Assembly: GCA_028713125.1 (NCBI GenBank)
Contig: JAQTOU010000011.1
Span: 1-55,052 of the forward strand
Direction: 5' to 3'
Length of the DNA stretch: 55,052 nucleotides
DNA from: Elusimicrobiales bacterium
GTDB taxonomy: Bacteria > Elusimicrobiota > Elusimicrobia > Elusimicrobiales > UBA9959
Both the position numbers and the translations under genes were made by a program. The notes under the pieces are model-generated. The model saw nothing but the letters and a program-made list of their open reading frames with translations, searched no databases and was not told where the DNA came from. Below are positions 34,162 to 41,239 of the stretch, in pieces (positions within the stretch are counted from its first letter, which is position 1; each line of letters begins with the position of its first letter).

Positions 34162-34358
34162 TCTATTTTATGCTTTCCGCGTTTAAAGACTAAAGTGTGC
34201 CACGTTGGGTACTGAAGAGAAAGCTGCTTGTAAAACCCTTATGAGACCTTTCCGGATAATGAAAAATAAAACCCCAAATAATATAGTCAATTATAGACCT
34301 TAATTGGCGTTAATTACCATTAAGGAGATGTCGATACTAATCTCCACTTCCTGAGAGC

Positions 34359-34973
34359 CTAGTCTTTCTTAGTGGGAGCAGCCGGTTTATCTGCTGGTGG
34401 TGGAGTATCTGTAGGGGGCTGGGCTGGTTTAGGGCGTAAAGCTTCCATCCCATTAAGACTTCTGCCCTCGTTCTTCGGGCTCATTTTGTTTAGACCATTA
34501 AGACTATTCTCCAACTTGTCTTCCATACACTTCTCCTTCGTAATTACATGGTTATTTAGATTGATAACTGCTATCCCAAAAGCAAAGACAACCCCGATTC
34601 CAAAAGAAGTTAGTAAGGCTTTATCTAAATAGCACAAGACAGGGTCTCCTGAATCACATTTGCGTTTGTCTGCCGGGCATTCAGAATCTTCTTTAAGTCG
34701 CGTAAGAAACTCTTTGTTCCTTTGAAAAATAAACAGGACTATTATTATAGTGGCCAAAAAAGCCGTAAGAGATATAAAATAAAACAAGAATTCCCATCGC
34801 GTAAATGCTTGTGCCGTTGTCGCTAAAGTGATTAATAGGCCGATTGCACCAGATGCGATATAAAGAATGCTTCTATCTCTCTCCATGCTGGACCCGACCC
34901 AGGCGTCCACTATTGCAGTATAAAACGCGACCTCCTTCTCATTTGCTACATCGCCTTGTTTTGATGGTGACAT
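34359..34973 (-). CDS. three-helix membrane protein of unknown function
   Basis: A 204-residue protein. Membrane helices lie at ~40-60 (ILYIASGAIGLLITLATTA), ~65-87 (FLFYFISLTAFLATIIIVLFIF) and ~118-140 (ALLTSFGIGVVFAFGIAVINL), followed by a flexible Pro/Lys-rich tail of ~60 residues. A small loop holds two Cys. It lies 56 bases after the radical SAM gene and before the Gabija pair, all on one strand. Membrane proteins of this size act as effectors in several abortive-infection systems, but nothing in the sequence proves that here. Confidence 0.65.
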   Translation of the reverse strand: MSPSKQGDVANEKEVAFYTAIVDAWVGSSMERDRSILYIASGAIGLLITLATTAQAFTRWEFLFYFISLTAFLATIIIVLFIFQRNKEFLTRLKEDSECPADKRKCDSGDPVLCYLDKALLTSFGIGVVFAFGIAVINLNNHVITKEKCMEDKLENSLNGLNKMSPKNEGRSLNGMEALRPKPAQPPTDTPPPADKPAAPTKKD

Positions 34974-35029
34974 AAATAAACCATAGGAACTTGCTTCTCA
35001 CTCAAACCCATATTTGCAGAGGCGTTGAT

Positions 35030-36436
35030 TTATGCTTTACAGTGCTTTTTCTTCTTCTCATGGGAAGTAATATTCAGGCTGTAATAATCCAGTTGTGCCA
35101 GCAAATAACGATCCAACTCTGGCTTTTTTAATGACCTGAGATCTGGGGGGGTGATTTTATTTTCAATGTGGTGGTGCTTTATTCGTGTTAAAAATTTAAT
35201 TCTTTCCTGGAACTTGGGGCTCTCCTCAATGCGTGACATAAAGGGGGGCCTTTTGAGATTAAAATATTTATAGGTGTTATTTATCGCACTCCATCGCTCC
35301 ATTTTCTTGTCATATGCAAGTCCTTTCTCCATTGCATACCGAACCCATATGTTATGCTCACGGACCTGGTGGCGGAACAATCTGATATTTTCATCAGTCC
35401 ATCCTGCTTTTTTATGAATATAAAAGCTACCCTCGGGCTGCCCGTTTCTCATATGCGGGCTATAATTATCATAGTCTAGTGTTAAAGGCCGATATCGGCA
35501 GTCGGTAATTTGAACACCCCACTCTTTACATGCCTCTAATTTTGAGACCATCCCCTCATAGGGTGGTTCAAAGTTGTATATCATAAAAACCGAAATATCT
35601 TTAGCCTTGTACCCTGCATTAACCAAAAGGTCCAACTGTCTTTTTATTGAATCTTTATCCTTAGCAGGGCCATCCCATGCTATTCGGATATTTCGGAACC
35701 TGGCCTTTCTAAGTAGTAATGCAAGTTCGGGTATGTTTTCCAGTAAGCGGCCATCGAAACCGCTTTGTGATTCAAATACTACGGGATGCCTTTTAATTCT
35801 TAATTCGCTTAATCCCTGCAAGATCTGCTTGATATCGGGATTATCCAATATATTGTTATCGTAGAAAACAATCTTATTTTTATTGATCGCCTTTAGCTCT
35901 AGCTCTATATCCTTAAAAGACTTGTTTGTTCTTTCAGGTTCAATGCGCCAGGTGCCGCAGAAGGCGCATTTACGCATACATCCCCGCATCATATGTGTAG
36001 CGTGATACTCGACTTTGGAGATTAATGAATAATCCGGGTAGTGTTTCTCGGCGCCTGGGTGAATTCCGGTAAAGACTGTAACATTCGTGGCCTGGCATCT
36101 TTCTATAAACTTTGGATCTTTTGCGAACAAAGTCGCGTAAATGCCGCCGAGTGTTATTTTGGCTTTTGGGAATAATCCCCGATAATGGTCAATACTATCC
36201 CAAACGTGCTTGGACCAATACGTAAATAATGAGGTGACAAGAACTTCGTCAGGGACGAAGTCTATGTCATTCTTGTCCCTATTCCCTCTTACGAGTTTAA
36301 CCTCGTCTCCATTTGCTCTATGCATTTTCCCGAGCTTTAAAAGCCCTAGGGGGACAAAGTTTTTATGCACCGAGCCGGCCTTATTCTTGCTCTTATTGGG
36401 GTAAGGGAAGCTTGGCTCTACTAACAGAATTTTCAT
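35030..36436 (-). CDS. radical SAM protein with B12-binding-like N-terminus
   Basis: A 468-residue protein. Residues 1-~130 have the Rossmann-like pattern of cobalamin-binding radical SAM enzymes (MKILLVEPSFPYP, VPLGLLKLGKMHRANG, VTLGGIYATLF-type strand). The [4Fe-4S] motif Cys153-x3-Cys157-x2-Cys160 (GCMRKCAFC) opens the radical SAM barrel, followed by IVFYDNNILDNP, FESQSGFDGRLL and IRIAWDGPAKD. A ~110-residue C-terminal part is basic. Its start shares one base with the preceding stop (TAATG). The substrate is unknown. It lies in a run of defence-like genes, which is unusual for this enzyme type. Confidence 0.85.
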   Translation of the reverse strand: MKILLVEPSFPYPNKSKNKAGSVHKNFVPLGLLKLGKMHRANGDEVKLVRGNRDKNDIDFVPDEVLVTSLFTYWSKHVWDSIDHYRGLFPKAKITLGGIYATLFAKDPKFIERCQATNVTVFTGIHPGAEKHYPDYSLISKVEYHATHMMRGCMRKCAFCGTWRIEPERTNKSFKDIELELKAINKNKIVFYDNNILDNPDIKQILQGLSELRIKRHPVVFESQSGFDGRLLENIPELALLLRKARFRNIRIAWDGPAKDKDSIKRQLDLLVNAGYKAKDISVFMIYNFEPPYEGMVSKLEACKEWGVQITDCRYRPLTLDYDNYSPHMRNGQPEGSFYIHKKAGWTDENIRLFRHQVREHNIWVRYAMEKGLAYDKKMERWSAINNTYKYFNLKRPPFMSRIEESPKFQERIKFLTRIKHHHIENKITPPDLRSLKKPELDRYLLAQLDYYSLNITSHEKKKKHCKA

Positions 36437-36897
36437 TAGACTTTCTCTGTTGCGCTGTATTTACTGAAGATCTCAAAAAGCATTTGTTTCTGAAGATAAT
36501 CCTTATTCGAAAACTCAAGATGGCAATCATCTCCGACCTTATGAACATATTTCTTGAGACAGGTAGTTTTGAGCAACTCTTCCATCCCGGCATTGGCATA
36601 TGTTTGAAGCCATTTCATTGCTTCCTCTTTGTCCTCTAATAATGTGCGGTTTCCCTTTTCGTTTTCGAGGACAAATAGTGCGTAGAAGCCATTTAACTCA
36701 TCTTGCGAAAAAGTATTAGACCAAAAAAGCTCTTTTTTATTGGTTGTTGGGATCGGCTTTTGCGTTTTATAGCCGAGAAAAACAGCAAGAGCAAAGAGCG
36801 TGTGATACTGACTGAATACTTTGCCGTTTAAGCTCTGATAAATCCCGTAATGCTCTTTTTTTACGTAGACGCGTATTTTTGAAAGGTCATTTGGCAT
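36436..36897 (-). CDS. small protein resembling Dnd-associated protein 4
   Basis: A 153-residue soluble protein. The segment KVFSQYHTLFALAVFLGYKTQKPIP followed by a Trp-containing NTFSQDELNGFYAL and a C-terminal MEELLKTT helix fits, as far as I can judge by eye, the pattern of the small phosphorothioation-associated protein 4 family. It begins 11 bases after the DndD-like gene and shares a base with the radical SAM start. It may be an adaptor for the ATPase. A profile search is needed to confirm the family. Confidence 0.5.
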   Translation of the reverse strand: MPNDLSKIRVYVKKEHYGIYQSLNGKVFSQYHTLFALAVFLGYKTQKPIPTTNKKELFWSNTFSQDELNGFYALFVLENEKGNRTLLEDKEEAMKWLQTYANAGMEELLKTTCLKKYVHKVGDDCHLEFSNKDYLQKQMLFEIFSKYSATEKV

Positions 36898-36908
36898 AAA
36901 TTATATCC

Positions 36909-38942
36909 TCAGTCCGCCTTTGTCCTTTTGGGGGTATATGTGTCAACTTTTTTCTCAACAATTTTCGTAGTGTCAGTTCTGGAGGATTCCAGATCATAGA
37001 TCTTTCCCCATCTACCGGTTTTCCTCAGTTTATCGGCCTCTTCCTTGGTAAATTCGGTATCGGTCGCAAGCAACACCCATTGCTTGGTCCAAAGAGGTAT
37101 TTTTTCTAAAAGTTTATCACGGTGCGCACCTGATAAACGACCGAAAGGCGTATCCATAAATAATGGAACCTCAAGCATATCATTGCTAGAAGCTATTCGT
37201 GCCAAGGCCATAATGAAACTTATGGATGTGATCTGTCGCTGCCCGGCCGAAATGTTGGCGAGGAAAGGCTTATCCCTGAAATCAAATAATTCAAGGGAGT
37301 AATCTTGCTGAATTTCTATTTTCTTGAAAGTGCTGCCGCCCTCTTTGTCAATTAATTCCTTGAATATTTCCGAGGCACACTTTCCAATTTCCACCTTAAC
37401 TTCACTGGTAAAATCATTGTAGACCTGAGTTAATGCGTCGCTTGCTTCATTTACAAGCTGGCACCTGGAAGCGATATCGCTTTTAACTGCTTCATCTTTT
37501 TCTAGTTGTTTTACGTTATCGCGAACTTTGTCCAGCTCTTTTTTCGCCATTTCCTTTTTTAAAATTGCATCATCAAGCTTTTGCTCTAACTTTATTTTTG
37601 CAACCCTCGCCTCTTCATACTTGGCCTCAAGAGTAGCAATGTCTTTATTCGAAGTCTGGTCTCCTATTTGTTCCTTAATTGCTTTTCTTTCTTTTTCAAA
37701 AGACTCGATTTGCTGAATTCTGTCAGAGTAATCTCGCATCTTCCTTTGTATTGAATCAACTTTGGTCTTTATATAACTTTCAGTGCGAGCTAGGTCGGCA
37801 TGTGCATTGATAATACCTGTTTCGGCCACTTCACTCATGGATTTATCCTTCCATGCACGGATAGCATTAATAGCAGCCTGATTTTTAGATAAATCCGCAT
37901 TGCATATGCAGATATTATCTTTAAGTATCTTTTCAAATAATTTCGCGCGGTAAGTAACAGGAATGTCTCCACGGTCAATCTTTGAATTTATTGTTTTGCT
38001 GGCTGCTTCTATTTCTGACTTCGCTAATAGGATACCAATGTCGTCATTCTCTTGAACAAACTCGGACACTAATGTGTCTAATCCTGCCTGTGTTCGCCCT
38101 TGTTCTTCATCAATTTGCTTTCTACGTTTTAGAAATTCAGCGATTTCCTTGTGGGCGCTGAGTTCTTTGTTGTAGTCGCGCATAACAATTTCAGCGCCTT
38201 TTATTTCTTTGTCAAATTGCTCCACGGAGGCGGAAGTTTTCGCTAGTTCCGATTCTTTTTCTGATAGGAGTTCCAGCTCTTTCTTATACGCGGCATTAGC
38301 CTTTAGTTTTAACTGGTTCTGGAGGTCCTTCAGTAAACACGCTAAGCCATCGTTTGCGATGAGCAATTTATCAATATTGAGCAGATTTTTTATGCCTTCT
38401 TGGATCTGTCTCTTTTGCTCTCGGGATATGCGAGTTAAATTTTCCATCTTTTCGCCGTCAAAGAGGAAGTACTCCTTAATTCTTTTGTCCAAGATGGAGT
38501 TTATCTTTTCGTCTATCTTTTCAACGCTTGTTTCCTTTTCAGTATTGCCGCGTGAGGTGGTCTCCTCAAGACAAACTTCACTGAGTTGTTCCTCCTGGTT
38601 ATCATCATCATCTGATATCGCCAAAACACTCCGGCGCAGAACAAATTTATGCCCACGATGCTCAAATTCTATTTCCACAAATGCGCTTACGCCATCTTTG
38701 CCTGCTTCCGATACGGCATGCTTGTTTACAAGTCTTAGATTATCCGCGCTCTCGCTAGGGTCCTGGGCGAGAGTCTTGTCTCCATAGAGGCAAAACATAA
38801 TCGCGCGATAAAGGCTGGTTTTGCCTCTGCCATTTGCGCCATATATGACTGTTACATTCTTTTTGTTGTCGGTAGCGAAGACAATTTCTTGCTTGCCATG
38901 GAATTGCTTGAAATCTTTTAAGGTTAGTTTTTTTAATAGCAT
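36909..38942 (-). CDS. DndD/Rad50-like SMC-type ATPase
   Basis: A 677-residue ATPase. Walker A GANGRGKT is at 35-42. The DndD-like insertion FLFDGEKMENLTR follows ~150 residues in. Long coiled coils (~200-290 and ~380-510) surround a Cys-Ile-Cys apex (NICICNADL) instead of the Rad50 CxxC zinc hook. The ABC signature LANISAGQRQITSISF and Walker B VPLFMDTPFGRLSG lie near the C-terminus. DndD supplies ATPase activity for phosphorothioation, and relatives act in DNA-sensing defence. No DndB, DndC or DndE is nearby, so a nucleic-acid-sensing role is more likely than sulfur modification. Confidence 0.85.
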   Translation of the reverse strand: MLLKKLTLKDFKQFHGKQEIVFATDNKKNVTVIYGANGRGKTSLYRAIMFCLYGDKTLAQDPSESADNLRLVNKHAVSEAGKDGVSAFVEIEFEHRGHKFVLRRSVLAISDDDDNQEEQLSEVCLEETTSRGNTEKETSVEKIDEKINSILDKRIKEYFLFDGEKMENLTRISREQKRQIQEGIKNLLNIDKLLIANDGLACLLKDLQNQLKLKANAAYKKELELLSEKESELAKTSASVEQFDKEIKGAEIVMRDYNKELSAHKEIAEFLKRRKQIDEEQGRTQAGLDTLVSEFVQENDDIGILLAKSEIEAASKTINSKIDRGDIPVTYRAKLFEKILKDNICICNADLSKNQAAINAIRAWKDKSMSEVAETGIINAHADLARTESYIKTKVDSIQRKMRDYSDRIQQIESFEKERKAIKEQIGDQTSNKDIATLEAKYEEARVAKIKLEQKLDDAILKKEMAKKELDKVRDNVKQLEKDEAVKSDIASRCQLVNEASDALTQVYNDFTSEVKVEIGKCASEIFKELIDKEGGSTFKKIEIQQDYSLELFDFRDKPFLANISAGQRQITSISFIMALARIASSNDMLEVPLFMDTPFGRLSGAHRDKLLEKIPLWTKQWVLLATDTEFTKEEADKLRKTGRWGKIYDLESSRTDTTKIVEKKVDTYTPKRTKAD

Positions 38943-38958
38943 GATTGCTCCGGGAAGA

Positions 38959-39120
38959 TTAGGCTTTAAGTAGTGTTCTCAGGAAACCCTTTAACTCTTC
39001 TGCTACATGTTTTGGATTCCCATGCTTGTCGGCAAGCGAAAAAGCCTCTTTGATCAGCTTTTGGACTTCAGGCGGATATTTCTTGAGTTTCTCATTAATT
39101 AACTTGTTCATCTCAGTCAT
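38959..39120 (-). CDS. 53-residue protein of unknown function
   Basis: A short gene that starts within the end of the helicase gene (8-base overlap) and ends 16 bases before the DndD-like ATG. Translation begins MTEMNKLINEKLKKYPPEVQ and continues as amphipathic helices (KLIKEAFSLADKHGNP, HVAEELKGFLRTLLKA). Tight packing between two operon genes and protein-like composition argue that it is real. It may be a small subunit bridging helicase and ATPase. Confidence 0.6.
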   Translation of the reverse strand: MTEMNKLINEKLKKYPPEVQKLIKEAFSLADKHGNPKHVAEELKGFLRTLLKA

Positions 39121-41239
39121 CTTGTTCCTCCGAGTCGAATTTCCGCTGTGCCTTATCCCTAGCGTAAACTTCCCAGGGTTTTATTGTCATTAGCTCAAGT
39201 GACTCAAACTTGGCTAACACCTTGCTTATCATCGACTGTGCCTCAAAATGGTTTAGCGCTAGAGCTGTGAACTCAGCAAAGCGCGGGATTTCGCGCTTTA
39301 ACATGTTTTGCTTAAATGCAATATCCGACATGGAACCTGTAAGGGGAGGAATTGTGATAAAGTCATGAATTATCGCTTTAGTTTTTCCATCTGACTTGCG
39401 GAGAATCCGCCCTCTTCTCTGCACAAACTCACGGGGATTAGTTGAACTCGCAATAATGAAGGCTGTTTTTGTGGATGGGATATCTACTCCTTCATCAAGA
39501 CATCGAATAGCTACAAGTGCCTGAAGGGTTCCCTCTGAAAACTTGGTTAGTATTCCTGGACGTTCATCGGCTGGTATCCCAGCAACAAATTCATGCGCTT
39601 TCACGCCCAAATCAGCGACCATACGTAAATAATCCAAATGCGCCCCTTTGGGAGAATAAACAAGGGCATGGGAAAATCTTTCACCAGATGTTTTCGCTTT
39701 TGCTAATTCCTCAGTAAGGATAGAAACAAAAGCCGCGTTTTTGTTCCCGGCATTATTGATTAACGCTGTTCGCTTTCGCAACAGTGACTGCAGATACGGA
39801 TTTTCGTTTATTTCTCGGTCTGAAACGAATGCGCGACTGATATCTTTGGAAAGGGTTACGTAATCTGAGAATTCGGAATCTGTCAGCTCTACTAAATGTG
39901 GGATATATTCATAAGGGACAAGGAATTCTTTGTTAATGGCATCTTCAAGGGTAAATTCAAAGCAGGTTCCATTAAAATACTTGTTTAAAACAGCTGTGCC
40001 GGCATCATCAAACCACCGCGCAGGTGTTGCGGATAGCCCGACTTTGTGCGTAATTGTGTCTGATAGAGCGGCCCTTAAATCTTTTGCCCCTAAGGCGTGG
40101 ACTTCATCGAAGATTCCAAAGAGCGGCGTAGCCGAAATTGAGCGGACCAGGCCTTGAAATTGCGGCATGGAACAGGTTTTATGAACGGCTAAGCAACAAA
40201 TCTCTTGTGTGAGGTTCAAGTTAAAGTCTTGAATTTTAGAAACAAGGGTTCTTTCCCAATCCCCATGCGCTGAAGAGCAGAGTATTGGAGAAAATGAGAA
40301 TTTTTCCAGTTCTTTCTCCCACTGATCCACAAGATGGAGGTAAGGGACAGAAACAATCAGTGCAATTTTACCGTGTTTCTTCTTAATACGGTCTGCGCAT
40401 GAAATGGCTGTAATAGTTTTGCCAGACCCTGTTGCCATTTCAAAAATACCGGAGTATCCAGCTGCCTCCCATTTGGTAAAGGCTTCTTCTTGATAGTCTC
40501 TAAGAATCGGGGCGGATGCTCTAGTGAATAGCGGAGCAATAGGCTCAGATTTGGCTTTGTATGGCCTGGAGGCAGTACGATACCGAAGGATATTTTCTTT
40601 TACGGCATCCGGAATCTCATAAATATTAAAAGCTGGATTTTTATCATCCCACATGTTTTTGAATCGGTGGTCGTGATTCTCGACGTAATCTTTTTGCCCG
40701 TCATTCCAGGATTTAAACACGGAGAATGCTTCGCCATTTAGGGAGGCATGAGCCGTATCATTGTATGACCCGTGTATTGCTACTCTGTCCCCGGCTTTAT
40801 CCTCGAAGATTGCAAATTTATCGTGAAAGTCACCGCCGGATAAATGCCCTTTAGGGATTGCAAACTTTAGTGAAAGAACATCATCAGCGATTAGCCAAGC
40901 TAATGCATTCAGTGGATTCTTTCCAAATTCTGACGCAAGGTCCTTAACAGAATTCATTAGAATGTTATAAAGGACTGCATCCTTCTTAGCTGCGTCCCCT
41001 GTTTCTAAGGCCTTAAAATCTTCTTTGGAAATAATGGGGGAGGTTATAAGACGGGCGTGCCCATCATTATCGGCAAAATCCTCAAGACCTTTTGCGGCTA
41101 ATCTAAGCCAGCCAGATGTAAAAAAACCAACTCCGCGGTCATACCTGATTGAATTTTTCAGCAAGGGAATCATCAGGTCCGAAACTAAATCATTTTCGGA
41201 ACTGTCGTATACTGACTTTAAATCCAAATCTCTTAGCAT
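39113..41239 (-). CDS. PLD-like nuclease fused to SF2 helicase
   Basis: A 708-residue fusion. Residues ~1-200 form a phospholipase-D-like domain with YDRGVGFFTSGWL and a single HxK motif (His139-Asp-Lys141, Asp147, then GSYNDT). The SF2 helicase follows: Q-motif-like LRDYQEEAF, Walker A MATGSGKT at 268-275, DEVH at 378-381, GLSATPARW and motif VI RRGRILRK. One HxK per chain implies dimerisation for cleavage. The same architecture occurs in the restriction component linked to DNA phosphorothioation systems. It overlaps the 976-residue gene by 7 bases and the 53-residue gene by 8. Confidence 0.85.
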   Translation of the reverse strand: MLRDLDLKSVYDSSENDLVSDLMIPLLKNSIRYDRGVGFFTSGWLRLAAKGLEDFADNDGHARLITSPIISKEDFKALETGDAAKKDAVLYNILMNSVKDLASEFGKNPLNALAWLIADDVLSLKFAIPKGHLSGGDFHDKFAIFEDKAGDRVAIHGSYNDTAHASLNGEAFSVFKSWNDGQKDYVENHDHRFKNMWDDKNPAFNIYEIPDAVKENILRYRTASRPYKAKSEPIAPLFTRASAPILRDYQEEAFTKWEAAGYSGIFEMATGSGKTITAISCADRIKKKHGKIALIVSVPYLHLVDQWEKELEKFSFSPILCSSAHGDWERTLVSKIQDFNLNLTQEICCLAVHKTCSMPQFQGLVRSISATPLFGIFDEVHALGAKDLRAALSDTITHKVGLSATPARWFDDAGTAVLNKYFNGTCFEFTLEDAINKEFLVPYEYIPHLVELTDSEFSDYVTLSKDISRAFVSDREINENPYLQSLLRKRTALINNAGNKNAAFVSILTEELAKAKTSGERFSHALVYSPKGAHLDYLRMVADLGVKAHEFVAGIPADERPGILTKFSEGTLQALVAIRCLDEGVDIPSTKTAFIIASSTNPREFVQRRGRILRKSDGKTKAIIHDFITIPPLTGSMSDIAFKQNMLKREIPRFAEFTALALNHFEAQSMISKVLAKFESLELMTIKPWEVYARDKAQRKFDSEEQDD

